DNA of 64,000 bases. It comes from Pectobacterium carotovorum (GTDB lineage: Bacteria; Pseudomonadota; Gammaproteobacteria; Enterobacterales; Enterobacteriaceae). Position numbers and translations under genes: made by a program. The stretch spans positions 62,001 to 126,000 of the forward strand of contig NZ_JAXAFK010000006.1 of assembly GCF_033898505.1 (NCBI RefSeq). Direction: 5' to 3'. Shown here piece by piece: positions 38,827-50,513 of this stretch; the stretch's first letter is position 1; every line of letters starts with the position of its first letter. The notes beneath the pieces were generated by a model that made no database searches, was not told the origin of the DNA, and worked only from the letters and a program-made list of their open reading frames with translations.

Positions 38827-40284
38827 TTACATCAACGTCTTCAGCTGCTGGTAGAGTGCCTTAAATGTACGTCTCCGCTCGGTATAGGTGGCGTGACGCT
38901 GGGGATCCGGTTGATGAACCTGTTCCAGCGGTAGCGGCGGCAGAAGGTCTGCCAGTGGCGTATGTGGATGCATGGCGATTTGTGCCAGACGTGCCGCTCC
39001 CAGCGCGGGGCCAACATCTCCTCCCGTGCGGTACTCCAGCGTTTGACCGCTGATATCCGCCAGCATTTGCCGCCAGTAGGCGCTGCGTGCGCCACCGCCA
39101 ATCAGCGTGATGCTATCGGGTTTTAGCCCGGTCATATGCAGTGCGTCCATTCCATCGGCAAGCGCAAATCCCACGCCTTCCAGTACCGCTTTTGCCAGTT
39201 CTGGTCGGCCGTGCTGATGGGTGAGTCCCCAGAATGCGCCTTTGGCATCGGGATTATTGTGCGGTGTGCGTTCGCCGGAGAGATAGGGTAAGAACCACAC
39301 TGGCGTGATTGTGTCATCGGCTGGCGTCGAGGCAATTTCCTGCAATAGCGCGGGTACGCTCTCTGCGTGCGTCAGGCGGGCGACCCAGTCGAGGCAGGAG
39401 GCGGCGCTTAGCATCACGGACATCAGGTGCCAGGTATTCGGCAGCGCGTGGCAGAAGCTGTGGACGGCATGCTGTGGGTTGCTGAGAAAGCCGTCGCTGA
39501 CGGCGAAGTAAACGCCGGATGTGCCGAGAGACAGCATCGCCTGACCGGCTTGATACAGCCCGACGCCAATCGCTCCCGCCGCGTTATCCCCACCGCCAGC
39601 AATCACGGGGACGGGATCCATACCCCAGCGGCTAGCGATATCAGGCCGCAGATAACCGGTAATCTGATTGCCTTCATACAGTGCGGGCATATGTTCGCGG
39701 CTCAGCGCGCAGGCTTCCAGCAGCGTGTCGCTCCAGTCTCGTTTGGCGACATCCAGCCAGAGTGTGCCGGCTGCATCGGACATATCGCTGGCAAACTCTC
39801 CCGTCAGACGCCAGCGCAGATAATCTTTTGGCAGCAGGACTTTGTCGATTTGGCTAAAGACCTCGCTTTCGTTCTCCTGCACCCATTTCAGTTTGGGCGC
39901 GGTAAAGCCCGGCATCATCAGGTTGCCGGTAATCTGGCGCGATGTTGGCACCTGTTGCTCCAGCGTGCGGCATTGGGCCGCGCTACGTCCGTCATTCCAG
40001 AGGATCGCGGGTCGCAGCACGTTCTGGCGAGCATCCAGCAAGGTCGCCCCGTGCATTTGCCCGGTCAACCCCAGTGCTTTCACGGCGCGAAGGCTGTGCG
40101 TTGCCGCCAATGCCTGTAGTGCTTGATCGGTCGCCTGCCACCAGTCTTCAGGCGCTTGCTCTGACCAGAGAGGATGCGGGCGGGAAATGCGCAATGCGGC
40201 GCTATGGCTGGCAATCACTTCACCTGCTTCGTCCAGCAGGATGGCTTTCACGCCGGAAGTACCCAGATCAATACCAATATACAT
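38827..40284 (-). CDS. xylB: Xylulokinase
   Basis: ATP-dependent kinase making xylulose 5-phosphate. 485 residues, FGGY fold: MYIGIDLGTSGVKAILLD, the signature MLSLGTSGVYFAVSD, substrate MHGATLLD and the second FGGY block LIGGGARSAYWRQMLAD. AGGAG precedes the ATG. It follows xylA by 76 bases in the xylAB operon. Confidence 0.96.
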   Translation of the reverse strand: MYIGIDLGTSGVKAILLDEAGEVIASHSAALRISRPHPLWSEQAPEDWWQATDQALQALAATHSLRAVKALGLTGQMHGATLLDARQNVLRPAILWNDGRSAAQCRTLEQQVPTSRQITGNLMMPGFTAPKLKWVQENESEVFSQIDKVLLPKDYLRWRLTGEFASDMSDAAGTLWLDVAKRDWSDTLLEACALSREHMPALYEGNQITGYLRPDIASRWGMDPVPVIAGGGDNAAGAIGVGLYQAGQAMLSLGTSGVYFAVSDGFLSNPQHAVHSFCHALPNTWHLMSVMLSAASCLDWVARLTHAESVPALLQEIASTPADDTITPVWFLPYLSGERTPHNNPDAKGAFWGLTHQHGRPELAKAVLEGVGFALADGMDALHMTGLKPDSITLIGGGARSAYWRQMLADISGQTLEYRTGGDVGPALGAARLAQIAMHPHTPLADLLPPLPLEQVHQPDPQRHATYTERRRTFKALYQQLKTLM

Positions 40285-40360
40285 AGTGGCTCCTGATAAG
40301 CCTCTGCGGCAGGGGGGAGCCTGTCGCAGTAGGTGTGGCGTAGTGAGCGTACCGTTTTAT

Positions 40361-41680
40361 TTAGCCAAAGAGGTGGCGGTTAACCAGGTTTTCCAGCAAT
40401 TCCTGCTGGCCACTCTGGTGCTGTGGTGCCAGTTGGTGGCTTTCCGCATAGTGGGTGAGTGATTCCAGCGAGGCTTTACCTTGCAGGATTTGCTGACCCA
40501 GCTCTCCGTTCCAGCCTGCGTAGCGTTTAGCAACCAACTGATTGAGTTTATCATCTTCAATCATTCTGGCGGCGGCCTTGAGCGCCAGCGCCATGGTATC
40601 CATCGCGCCGATATGCGCGTGGAAAAGGTCATAGCGATCGGTGCTTTGGCGACGAACTTTGGCGTCAAAGTTCAGCCCACCCGTCGTAAAGCCACCCGCC
40701 TTGAGAATTTCATACATGATCAGCGTGTTCTCTTCCACGCTGTTAGGGAACTGATCGGTGTCCCAGCCGAGCTGCGGATCGCCGCGGTTTGCATCGACCG
40801 ATCCGAAAACGCCCAGCGCGACAGCGGTGGCGATTTCATGATGGAATGAATGGCCTGCCAGCGTAGCGTGGTTGGCTTCCACGTTGACTTTAATCTCTTT
40901 TTCCAGCCCAAACTGTTTCAGGAAACCATAAACGGTGGCGACATCGTAGTCGTACTGGTGCTTGGTTGGCTCCTGCGGTTTCGGCTCAATGAGCAGCGTG
41001 CCCTGAAAGCCGATTTTGTGTTTATGTTCGACGACCATCTGCATGAAGCGACCGATTTGTTCACGCTCCTGACGCAGGTCGGTATTGAGCAGGGTTTCAT
41101 AGCCTTCGCGCCCGCCCCACAGCACATAGTTCTCGCCACCCAGTTTTTTGGTCGCGTTCATGGCCGTGAACACCTGCGTAGCCGCCCAGGCAAAGACATC
41201 CGGGTCAGGGTTGGTGGCCGCGCCTGCGCCATAGCGAGGATGGGTAAAGCAGTTGGCGGTACCCCACAGCAGCTTCACGCCGCTATCCTGCTGCTTTTCC
41301 GCCAGCACATCGGTGATAACCGCAAAGTTATGCAGATACTCTTTCAGTGAGTTCCCTTCCGGTGCGACATCGACGTCATGGAAGCAGTAGTAAGGCACGC
41401 TCAGCTTTTGAAAGAATTCGAATGCGATGTCTGCCTTGCGCTTCGCCAGCTCCAGCGCGTCGCCTGACTGTTGCCACGGCCGCGCAAAAGAGCCGACGCC
41501 GAACATATCCGCGCCGTTCCAGCAGAACGTGTGCCAGTACGCGACGGCAAAACGCAAATGGTCCGCCATACGTTTCCCGAGAATTTCCTGGTCGGGATTG
41601 TAGTGACGAAAGGCGAAGGGATTGTCGCTTTGGCTACCTTCATAACGGACTTTTTCGATCTGTTCAAAATAGGCTTGCAT
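40361..41680 (-). CDS. xylA: Xylose isomerase
   Basis: Metal-dependent isomerase converting D-xylose to D-xylulose. 439 residues (E. coli 440). Catalytic and metal motifs: [10 protein letters not shown] (His), [18 protein letters not shown] (Glu, Lys), [18 protein letters not shown] and [27 protein letters not shown] lies before ATG 41680; the frame continues to 41758 without homology. First gene of xylAB, divergent from xylFGH. Confidence 0.97.
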   Translation of the reverse strand: MQAYFEQIEKVRYEGSQSDNPFAFRHYNPDQEILGKRMADHLRFAVAYWHTFCWNGADMFGVGSFARPWQQSGDALELAKRKADIAFEFFQKLSVPYYCFHDVDVAPEGNSLKEYLHNFAVITDVLAEKQQDSGVKLLWGTANCFTHPRYGAGAATNPDPDVFAWAATQVFTAMNATKKLGGENYVLWGGREGYETLLNTDLRQEREQIGRFMQMVVEHKHKIGFQGTLLIEPKPQEPTKHQYDYDVATVYGFLKQFGLEKEIKVNVEANHATLAGHSFHHEIATAVALGVFGSVDANRGDPQLGWDTDQFPNSVEENTLIMYEILKAGGFTTGGLNFDAKVRRQSTDRYDLFHAHIGAMDTMALALKAAARMIEDDKLNQLVAKRYAGWNGELGQQILQGKASLESLTHYAESHQLAPQHQSGQQELLENLVNRHLFG

Positions 41681-41793
41681 CGTTAACTCCTTAGAAACCA
41701 CCCAGACGGAAGAGAGGGGAATGGGATTAATTTTCGGAGTGGATGAACGTTTCCTCAATTACGTTATTTCACACTGAAATTCAGAGAATTATT

Positions 41794-41815
41794 AAATGTG
41801 CGCTGTGTCGCAAAA
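41794..41815 (-). promoter_or_regulatory. Candidate CRP site in the xyl control region
   Basis: TGTGC-N6-TCGCA matches TGTGA-N6-TCACA at 8 of 10 positions, about 115 bases upstream of xylA. Catabolite control of xyl genes is known in E. coli. Confidence 0.5.
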
Positions 41816-41895
41816 ATAACGGTATTTAATCTGAATACGCTTCGCAATGTGTAACAACATGAAAATGTGACTCGACAATAAAATATGACCAGTAT

Positions 41896-41922
41896 CAAAA
41901 AACGGGAATTAAACCAAAAAAC
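41896..41922 (+). promoter_or_regulatory. Direct repeats, candidate XylR operator
   Basis: CAAAAAAC occurs at 41896-41903 and 41915-41922, 19 bases apart, each followed by an AATT about six bases later. XylR, an AraC-type activator, binds paired direct repeats near the xyl promoters; the assignment here is by position only. Confidence 0.4.
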
Positions 41923-42035
41923 ATAATTGGAGGATAAAAATCTGTAATTGATGGGGGGATACTTAGCGACAATACTCATCTGGCTATTGCTATTGGAGTC
42001 TTAGGCCCTGCATCTTAAATAAAAAAAGGTACGCT

Positions 42036-43034
42036 ATGATGAAAGTTAACCATTTTTTACTCTCAGCCTGTGCCGTATTCACTTTAGTGTGTCAGCCCGG
42101 ATTCGCGAAGGACGTTAAAATAGGCATGGCGATTGATGACTTGCGTCTTGAACGCTGGCAGAAAGATCGCGATCTTTTTGTTGAGCAAGCCAAAAAGCAG
42201 GGAGCTGATGTTTTTGTTCAATCGGCAAACGGCAATGAGGCCACACAAATTTCTCAAATAGAAAACATGATCAATCGCGGTGTCGATGTCTTGGTTATTA
42301 TTCCTTATAACGGTCAGGTACTTGGCAATGTTATTGCGGAAGCAAAGCGTGAGGGAATAAAAGTGCTTGCTTATGACCGCATGATTAATAATGCAGATGT
42401 GGATTTTTATATTTCATTTGATAATGAAAAGGTTGGCGAATTACAGGCGAAATATCTCGTCGATAGGGTGCCCGGTGGCAACTATTTCTTAATGGGCGGC
42501 TCCCCCGTTGATAATAACGCGAAGCTGTTTCGTCAGGGGCAAATGAAGGTGCTCACACCGCTGATCGAAAGCGGGAAAATAAAAGTAGTCGGCGATCAGT
42601 GGGTTGATGCCTGGTTACCAGAGAATGCGCTGAAAATTATGGAAAATGCGCTAACGGCGAACAGCAATAAGATTGATGCTGTTGTCGCATCGAACGATGC
42701 GACGGCGGGCGGGGCGATTCAGGCGCTTGCCGCACAGGGTCTGGCAGGGAAGGTTGCGATTTCCGGTCAGGATGCCGACCTGGCGGCAATCAAACGCATT
42801 GTGGCAGGGACGCAAACCATGACGGTCTATAAACCGATCAGCAAGCTGGCGAAAGATGCCGCAGATATCGCCGTGGCGTTAGGTTCAGGTAAAACGCCGG
42901 AATCTAACGCTAAATTAAACAATGGATTGAAAGACATTCCTTCCTTCTTACTGACGCCGATTCCCGTCGATAAATCCAATATCGATTCCACCGTTATTGC
43001 CGATGGCTTCCACAAAAAAGCGGACGTGTATTAA
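42036..43034 (+). CDS. xylF: D-xylose ABC transporter, periplasmic binding protein
   Basis: Periplasmic xylose receptor, 332 residues. Signal peptide cleaved after GFA, before KDVKIGMAID. Conserved sugar-binding blocks: RLERWQKDRD, QSANGNEATQISQIENMI, AYDRMINNADVDFYISFDN, GGSPVDNNAKLFRQGQM and SGQDADLAAIKRI. First gene of xylFGH. A second ATG three bases on is an equal start candidate. Confidence 0.96.
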   Translation: MMKVNHFLLSACAVFTLVCQPGFAKDVKIGMAIDDLRLERWQKDRDLFVEQAKKQGADVFVQSANGNEATQISQIENMINRGVDVLVIIPYNGQVLGNVIAEAKREGIKVLAYDRMINNADVDFYISFDNEKVGELQAKYLVDRVPGGNYFLMGGSPVDNNAKLFRQGQMKVLTPLIESGKIKVVGDQWVDAWLPENALKIMENALTANSNKIDAVVASNDATAGGAIQALAAQGLAGKVAISGQDADLAAIKRIVAGTQTMTVYKPISKLAKDAADIAVALGSGKTPESNAKLNNGLKDIPSFLLTPIPVDKSNIDSTVIADGFHKKADVY

Positions 43035-43080
43035 CGCACGTCGCAGCCACTAGATTTCAGGATGCAGGAAAGACGTTCAT

Positions 43081-43107
43081 CGAGCCACGACACGAGGTTG
43101 TGGCTCG
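43081..43107 (+). other. Intercistronic hairpin between xylF and xylG
   Basis: CGAGCCACGAC (43081-43091) pairs with GTTGTGGCTCG (43097-43107), eleven pairs including one wobble, five-base loop, no T-tract. Such stems after binding-protein genes usually protect the upstream mRNA and keep the binding protein more abundant. Confidence 0.75.
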
Positions 43108-43154
43108 CCACTGTTGCAGACGAGGTCTGAGATACCTGAATCACGGAGGCCGTG

Positions 43155-44696
43155 ATGCCACATCTGTTGGAAATGAAAAATATCACCAAGGCGTTTGGCG
43201 CGGTGAAAGCCGTCGATAATGTCAGCCTGACGCTGGAGGCGGGTCAGGTCTTGTCGCTATGTGGCGAGAATGGCTCTGGCAAATCCACCTTAATGAAGGT
43301 CCTGTGTGCCATCTACCCGCATGGCAGCTATGACGGGCAGATCGTGTTTTCCGGTGATGAACTGCGCGCCAACCATATTCGCGATACGGAGCAAAAAGGC
43401 ATTGCGATTATCCATCAGGAGCTGGCGCTGGTGAAAGAGATGACGGTGCTGGAGAACCTCTTTTTGGGTAACGAATGGTCGCGTTTTGGCGTGATGGATT
43501 ACGACAATATGTACCTTCGCTGCCAGCGCATGTTGGAGCAGGTCAAGCTGGCCGTCGACCCGAATACCAAAGTGGGCGAGCTTGGATTAGGCCAGCAACA
43601 GCTGGTGGAAATTGCCAAGGCGCTGAATAAGCAGGTGCGTTTGCTGGTGCTGGATGAGCCAACTGCCTCATTGACCGAGCGGGAAACCGCAATCCTGCTG
43701 GAGATCATCCAGGATCTGCGCGATCACGGTATTGCCTGCATCTATATCTCGCACAAGCTCAACGAAGTTAAAGCCATTTCCGATGTGATTTGCGTGATTC
43801 GCGACGGGAAACACATTGGTACGCGTCTGGCGGCTGAACTGAGTGAAGATCAGATTATTGCCATGATGGTGGGGCGAGAGCTGACGGAGCTCTATCCCAA
43901 TGAACCGCATGTCATTGGTGAAGAAGTGTTACGCGTAGAACACCTTACCGCCTGGCACCCAGTCAATCGCCACATTCGCCGGGTGGATGATGTTTCGTTT
44001 GCGCTGCACCGAGGCGAGATTCTCGGCATTGCCGGGCTGGTGGGGTCAGGGCGTACGGAAACGGTGCAATGCCTGTTTGGGGCCTATCACGGCCGCTGGC
44101 AGGGCGACATCTTTATTGACGGCGAGCCGGTGACCATCAGCAACTGCCAGCAGGCGATGGCGCGGGGCATTGCGATGGTGCCGGAGGATCGTAAGAAGGA
44201 TGGCATCGTCCCGGTGATGAGTGTGGCGCAGAACATGACGTTGGCGGCACTCGACCAATTCACAGGGCCGTTTTCCATGCTGGATGATGCCCGTGAGCAG
44301 GACATCATCCGGCAGTCGCTAGCGAATCTAAAGGTGAAAACCTCCAGCCCGGAACTGGCAATCGCCCGGCTAAGCGGCGGCAATCAGCAAAAGGCGGTGC
44401 TGGCGAAATGCCTGCTGTTGAATCCCCGTATTCTGATTCTTGATGAACCCACACGCGGCATCGATATCGGTGCCAAATATGAAATCTACAAGCTCATTAA
44501 TGCGCTGGTAAAACAGCACATTGCCGTCATTGTCATTTCTTCTGAATTGCCCGAAGTGCTGGGGTTGAGCGATCGGGTGTTGGTGATGCATCAGGGGCGG
44601 ATCAAAGCGGATTTGATCAATCGTGATTTAACCCAGGAACAGGTTATGGAAGCCGCATTGAGGAGTGAACATCGTGCTGAAAACATCGCAGTCTGA
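43155..44696 (+). CDS. xylG: D-xylose ABC transporter, ATP-binding protein
   Basis: 513 residues, the E. coli length, with two ATPase domains. First: Walker [13 protein letters not shown], signature [15 protein letters not shown], Walker [13 protein letters not shown]. Second: [11 protein letters not shown] (degenerate Walker A), [29 protein letters not shown]. The degenerate second site is normal for sugar importers. GGAGG lies five bases before ATG 43155; GTG 43152 overlaps that spacer. Confidence 0.97.
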   Translation: MPHLLEMKNITKAFGAVKAVDNVSLTLEAGQVLSLCGENGSGKSTLMKVLCAIYPHGSYDGQIVFSGDELRANHIRDTEQKGIAIIHQELALVKEMTVLENLFLGNEWSRFGVMDYDNMYLRCQRMLEQVKLAVDPNTKVGELGLGQQQLVEIAKALNKQVRLLVLDEPTASLTERETAILLEIIQDLRDHGIACIYISHKLNEVKAISDVICVIRDGKHIGTRLAAELSEDQIIAMMVGRELTELYPNEPHVIGEEVLRVEHLTAWHPVNRHIRRVDDVSFALHRGEILGIAGLVGSGRTETVQCLFGAYHGRWQGDIFIDGEPVTISNCQQAMARGIAMVPEDRKKDGIVPVMSVAQNMTLAALDQFTGPFSMLDDAREQDIIRQSLANLKVKTSSPELAIARLSGGNQQKAVLAKCLLLNPRILILDEPTRGIDIGAKYEIYKLINALVKQHIAVIVISSELPEVLGLSDRVLVMHQGRIKADLINRDLTQEQVMEAALRSEHRAENIAV

Positions 44697-45855
44697 ACAA
44701 CAACATGTCGCGGGCTCTGTCTCGATTCTGCAACGGTTGAAAAGCATCAATCTTCAGGTCTACGTGATGATTGCCGCCATCATCGCCATCATGCTCTTTT
44801 TCACCTACATGACCGACGGGGCGTATCTCAGCGCGCGTAATCTCTCCAACCTGCTGAGGCAAACGGCGATCACCGGCATTCTGGCGGTCGGTATGGTGTT
44901 TGTCATTATCTCCGCCGAGATCGATCTGTCGGTTGGCTCGATGATGGGATTATTGGGCGGTGCAGCGGCTATTTTTGATGTCTGGTTTGGTTGGCCTTTG
45001 CCGTTGACCATCGTTGTGACACTTGCGCTGGGATTGCTGCTTGGCGCGTGGAATGGCTGGTGGGTCGCCTACCGGAAAGTCCCTTCTTTTATCGTGACGC
45101 TGGCGGGGATGCTGGCTTTTCGCGGCATTCTGATCGGCATTACCAATGGGACGACGGTTTCCCCGACCAGCGAAGCGATGTCGCAGATTGGCCAAAGCTA
45201 TCTGCCTTCCGGCATCGGTTTTATGTTCGGTGCCGTCGGTCTAATGGTGTTTATCGCCTGGCAGTGGCGTCGGCGCAGCAGTCGTGCGCAATTAGGGTTA
45301 CCCGTAAACCCTCCTGCGGGTGATATTGGTCGTCAGACGGTGACAGCGCTGGTGGTGCTGGGTGCGATTTATCTGCTGAATGACTATCGCGGTGTGCCAA
45401 CACCGGTTCTGGTGCTGACGTTGTTGATGTTGGGCGGTATTTTTCTGGCAACGCGAACCGCATTTGGCCGCCGCATCTATGCCGTGGGCGGCAATATTGA
45501 TGCCGCCCGCTTATCGGGCGTGAATGTTGAGCGCACCAAAATGGCGGTGTTCGCGATTAACGGCCTGATGGTGGCGGTCGCCGGGCTGATTCTTAGCTCG
45601 CGGCTAGGGGCAGGCTCACCCTCCGCCGGGAATATTGCCGAATTGGATGCGATTGCCGCCTGCGTGATTGGCGGCACCAGTCTGGCGGGCGGTATTGGCA
45701 GCGTGGCGGGCGCGGTGATGGGGGCATTTATCATGGCGTCGCTGGATAACGGGATGAGCATGCTGGATGTGCCGACCTTCTGGCAATACGTCGTAAAAGG
45801 CGGAATCCTGCTATTGGCGGTGTGGATGGATACCGCAACAAAGCGGCGCGTATGA
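44674..45855 (+). CDS. xylH: D-xylose ABC transporter, permease
   Basis: 393-residue inner-membrane permease, the E. coli length when started at GTG 44674, which has GAGGAG eight bases upstream. Conserved: [39 protein letters not shown], the coupling motif [19 protein letters not shown], and [20 protein letters not shown]. It overlaps the xylG end by 23 bases. Confidence 0.95.
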   Translation: MLKTSQSEQQHVAGSVSILQRLKSINLQVYVMIAAIIAIMLFFTYMTDGAYLSARNLSNLLRQTAITGILAVGMVFVIISAEIDLSVGSMMGLLGGAAAIFDVWFGWPLPLTIVVTLALGLLLGAWNGWWVAYRKVPSFIVTLAGMLAFRGILIGITNGTTVSPTSEAMSQIGQSYLPSGIGFMFGAVGLMVFIAWQWRRRSSRAQLGLPVNPPAGDIGRQTVTALVVLGAIYLLNDYRGVPTPVLVLTLLMLGGIFLATRTAFGRRIYAVGGNIDAARLSGVNVERTKMAVFAINGLMVAVAGLILSSRLGAGSPSAGNIAELDAIAACVIGGTSLAGGIGSVAGAVMGAFIMASLDNGMSMLDVPTFWQYVVKGGILLLAVWMDTATKRRV

Positions 45856-45991
45856 CGTGATGCGGGGTCTATGGAGGAAATACGTGGCGGCTCGCAATAA
45901 TCAGCAAATTATTTTGGCCTCTGAGGGCGCTGTGCTATTCAAGGAAGAAGACTTTATTCAAGGAACTTGCGATTAATGAGTGCCAACTGTC

Positions 45992-47170
45992 ATGTTTGAA
46001 AAACGCTATCGCATCACGCTGCTGTTCAACGCCAACAAAGTGTATGACCGTCAGGTGGTTGAAGGGGTTGGCGAATATTTACAGGCCTCTCAGTGTGACT
46101 GGGACATCTTCATCGAAGAGGACTTCCGTTGCCGCATTGATAACATCAAAGAGTGGCTGGGAGACGGCGTGATTGCCGATTTTGACGATGGCGAAATCAA
46201 GCAGCTACTACAGGATGTGAACGTGCCGCTGGTGGGGGTTGGCGGCTCCTATCACCGGCCTGAGGATTACCCGCCCGTGCATTATATCGCGACAGATAAC
46301 CATGCTCTGGTGGAAAGCGCGTTTATGCACCTCAAAGAGAAAGGGCTGAACCGCTTTGCTTTTTATGGCCTGCCGGCATCGGGTGGAAAAGGCTGGGCAC
46401 AGGAGCGGGAATACGCTTTCCGGCAATTGGTTGCAGCAGAAAAGTATCAGGGCGTGGTGTATCAGGGAATGGAAACGTCGCCGGATAACTGGCAATACGC
46501 ACAAAATCGGCTGGCCGACTGGGTGCAGGGGCTTCCGCCGCAGACGGGGATTATCGCGGTGACCGACTCGCGCGCGCGCCATCTGTTGCAGGTCTGCGAA
46601 CATCTGAATATTGCCGTACCGGAAAAGCTATGCGTTATTGGGATCGATAACGAAGATCTGATTCGCTACCTTTCACGCGTCGCGCTCTCGTCAGTGGCGC
46701 AGGGCACGCGCCAAATGGGGTATCGTGCCGCGAAGTTGCTGCATCAGCTGCTGTTGAATCAGGCCGATTTACCGCTGCAACGTATTTTGGTGCCGCCGGT
46801 TCGGGTGGTGGAACGTCGCTCAACGGATTATCGCTCTGTGCACGATCCTGCCGTTATTCAGGCTATGCACTTTATCCGCTATCACGCCTGCAAAGGGATT
46901 AAGGTCGAGCAGGTGCTGGATGCGGTAGGGATTTCCCGCTCGAATCTGGAGAAGCGCTTCAAAGATGAAGTCGGTCAGACGATTCACGGTGTGATTCACG
47001 CAGAGAAGCTGGATCGGGCGCGCAACTTGCTGATATCGACCTCGCTCTCGATTGGCGAGATCTCGTTAATGTGTGGCTACCCTTCGCTGCCTTACTTTTA
47101 TGCTGTCTTTAAGAAGGGGTATGACATCACGCCGAAGGAGTACCGCGAGCGTTATGGAGAAGGTTATTAA
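45992..47170 (+). CDS. xylR: Xylose operon regulator XylR (AraC family)
   Basis: Xylose-responsive activator, 392 residues as in E. coli. A LacI-like periplasmic-binding-protein-type sugar domain (MFEKRYRITLLFNANKVYDR through VPPVRVVERRSTDYRS, residues 1-280) is joined to an AraC DNA-binding domain with two helix-turn-helix units (VEQVLDAVGISRSNLEKRF and the following GEISLMCGYPSLPYFYAVFK). It likely activates xylAB and xylFGH. Start at 45992 from homology; the GTG at 45980 is also in frame. Confidence 0.96.
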   Translation: MFEKRYRITLLFNANKVYDRQVVEGVGEYLQASQCDWDIFIEEDFRCRIDNIKEWLGDGVIADFDDGEIKQLLQDVNVPLVGVGGSYHRPEDYPPVHYIATDNHALVESAFMHLKEKGLNRFAFYGLPASGGKGWAQEREYAFRQLVAAEKYQGVVYQGMETSPDNWQYAQNRLADWVQGLPPQTGIIAVTDSRARHLLQVCEHLNIAVPEKLCVIGIDNEDLIRYLSRVALSSVAQGTRQMGYRAAKLLHQLLLNQADLPLQRILVPPVRVVERRSTDYRSVHDPAVIQAMHFIRYHACKGIKVEQVLDAVGISRSNLEKRFKDEVGQTIHGVIHAEKLDRARNLLISTSLSIGEISLMCGYPSLPYFYAVFKKGYDITPKEYRERYGEGY

Positions 47171-47201
47171 GACTATTTATATATAAAGAAGGTTATGCAG
47201 G

Positions 47202-47223
47202 AAGGCGCGGCGGTGCGCGCCTT
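47202..47223. terminator. Hairpin between convergent xylR and DJ-1/PfpI gene
   Basis: AAGGCGCG (47202-47209) pairs with CGCGCCTT (47216-47223) around six bases. Position suggests bidirectional termination; T-tracts are weak. Confidence 0.55.
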
Positions 47224-47243
47224 ATCAATCGGTGTGTGAGCGG

Positions 47244-47819
47244 TTACGCCGGCACGCGCCAGTAATCGTAATCGATGTGCTCAACCTGGAAGTTGGCGTT
47301 CTCTTTGTCACCCGTCAGACGGTTGGCGATGGTAAAGGCAAAATCGAACGTCACGCCCAACCCTTTGCCGCTGATCAGATTACCGTCTTCCACGACTTTC
47401 TCATCAACATAAACGCCATCGGTCACGTCCTGCCATAAATTGCCGGAGCAAACGTAGCGACGGCCTTTCAGCAGATTGTTACCGCCCAGTACGCGTGCAG
47501 CCGCAGAGCACAGTGGGCAAATCAGTTTTCCCGCCTCGTCATGGCGACGGATGAACTCGACAACCATCGGGTTGGCGGCCAGGTTAACTGTACCCTGTGG
47601 GCCGCCAGGAATGACCACGGCATCAAACAGCGCGTCCTGGTTTCTTTCCAGCAGAGAATCGGCAAACATACGAATATTGTGATAACTGTGCAGTTCCAGT
47701 CTGTCATAGCATGACAGCATGGTGACTTCTATCTTCATGCGGTGCAGTACATCAATCACCATGATCGCTTCTGCTTCTTCAAACCCTGGGGCCAGCAGAA
47801 CGGCGACTTTCTTAGACAT
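47244..47819 (-). CDS. DJ-1/PfpI-family protein
   Basis: 191 residues, flavodoxin-like DJ-1/PfpI fold: VAVLLAPGFEEAEAIMVIDVL at the N terminus (with the conserved Glu), VVIPGGPQGTVNL, and a nucleophile-elbow region LICPLCSAAARVLG. The family usually has A/I-C-A/H-G/A at the elbow; here CPLCSAAA offers a Cys in the right place. The family includes YajL, glyoxalases and chaperone-like proteins, so function stays open. ATG 47819 has GGAG upstream. Confidence 0.82.
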   Translation of the reverse strand: MSKKVAVLLAPGFEEAEAIMVIDVLHRMKIEVTMLSCYDRLELHSYHNIRMFADSLLERNQDALFDAVVIPGGPQGTVNLAANPMVVEFIRRHDEAGKLICPLCSAAARVLGGNNLLKGRRYVCSGNLWQDVTDGVYVDEKVVEDGNLISGKGLGVTFDFAFTIANRLTGDKENANFQVEHIDYDYWRVPA

Positions 47820-49592
<1,773 letters not shown>

Positions 49593-49611
49593 CGCACAGA
49601 TTGAGTAATAT

Positions 49612-49650
49612 AAAAATCCGGAATCGTCTCGCGTTTCCGGATTTTTTTTA
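49612..49650 (+). terminator. Rho-independent terminator of argG
   Basis: AAAAATCCGGAA (49612-49623) pairs with TTCCGGATTTTT (49635-49646), running into further Ts. Confidence 0.92.
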
Positions 49651-49862
49651 TCTGTTTATCATATGTTTATGTTTGGTCTTCTCGCGGTGTTTTTTCGTGT
49701 ATGAACTCTTGCTGACAATGCAGGTTGCATCTGTACAACCGTCGTGGAAAGGGACAAAATACCTATAAATAAGCAGCCAGGATAATAATCTGAAGGCGAA
49801 GGATCTGTGGGATGGGATGTCGTTTTTTTGGGGTTATGTATTAACTTTTCAATGGAGGAAAA

Positions 49863-50513
49863 ATGTTAGAGATATTTGATGTAAATCACGCCTTGTTGTC
49901 AGAAACGAAATCAGAAGAGATGTTTACCCTCAGAAAAGAGACGTTTAAAGATCGGCTGAATTGGGCTGTGCAATGTACTGATGGAATGGAGTTTGATCAG
50001 TATGATAATAATAATACGACTTATCTTTTTGGCATAAAAGATAACACGGTTATTTGTAGTCTGAGATTTATCGAAACAAAATACCCTAACATGATTACCG
50101 GGACGTTTTTCCCTTATTTCAAGGAGATTAATATTCCTGAAGGGAACTATCTGGAGTCTAGTCGGTTCTTTGTGGATAAATCGCGAGCGAAAGATATCCT
50201 CGGCAATGAATACCCCATTAGTTCGATGCTGTTTCTTTCGATGATTAATTACTCAAGGGATAAAGGCTATGATGGAATATATACCATAGTGAGTCACCCT
50301 ATGCTGACGATATTAAAACGTTCTGGCTGGGGAATCAGCGTGGTTGAGCAAGGTTTATCAGAAAAGCAGGAAAGAGTGTATTTAGTTTTCCTTCCTGTTG
50401 ATGATGAGAATCAGGAAGCGTTGGCTCGTCGTATTAACCGCAGTGGGACATTCATGAACAACGAACTGAAGCAGTGGCCTCTACGAGTACCTGCCGCTAT
50501 TGTACAGGCTTAA
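49863..50513 (+). CDS. expI: N-acyl-homoserine lactone synthase ExpI
   Basis: LuxI-family synthase making the quorum-sensing signal from SAM and acyl-ACP. 216 residues with the invariant Arg24, Phe/Trp pair (RLNWAVQ, 31-37), Asp45 region (FDQYD), and the ESSRFFVDKSRA block (98-109). GGAGG precedes the ATG. The gene converges on expR with a 17-base 3' overlap, the usual Pectobacterium arrangement. Residues Phe69 and Met127, as I recall from published ExpI work, go with 3-oxo-C8-HSL rather than 3-oxo-C6-HSL production. AT-rich compared with argG. Confidence 0.96.
   Translation: MLEIFDVNHALLSETKSEEMFTLRKETFKDRLNWAVQCTDGMEFDQYDNNNTTYLFGIKDNTVICSLRFIETKYPNMITGTFFPYFKEINIPEGNYLESSRFFVDKSRAKDILGNEYPISSMLFLSMINYSRDKGYDGIYTIVSHPMLTILKRSGWGISVVEQGLSEKQERVYLVFLPVDDENQEALARRINRSGTFMNNELKQWPLRVPAAIVQA

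Larger units (their letters stand above)
41681..42035. other. Divergent xylA-xylF control region
   Basis: 355 AT-rich bases between the divergent xylose operons. It contains a CRP-like site at 41794-41815 and direct repeats at 41896-41922 that may be an XylR operator. No gene seen. Confidence 0.75.

Noticed and set aside
49719..49744. Possible lux box upstream of expI around GGTTGCATCTGTACAACC
   Set aside because: Only short imperfect arms; it does not match the 20-base lux box well enough.
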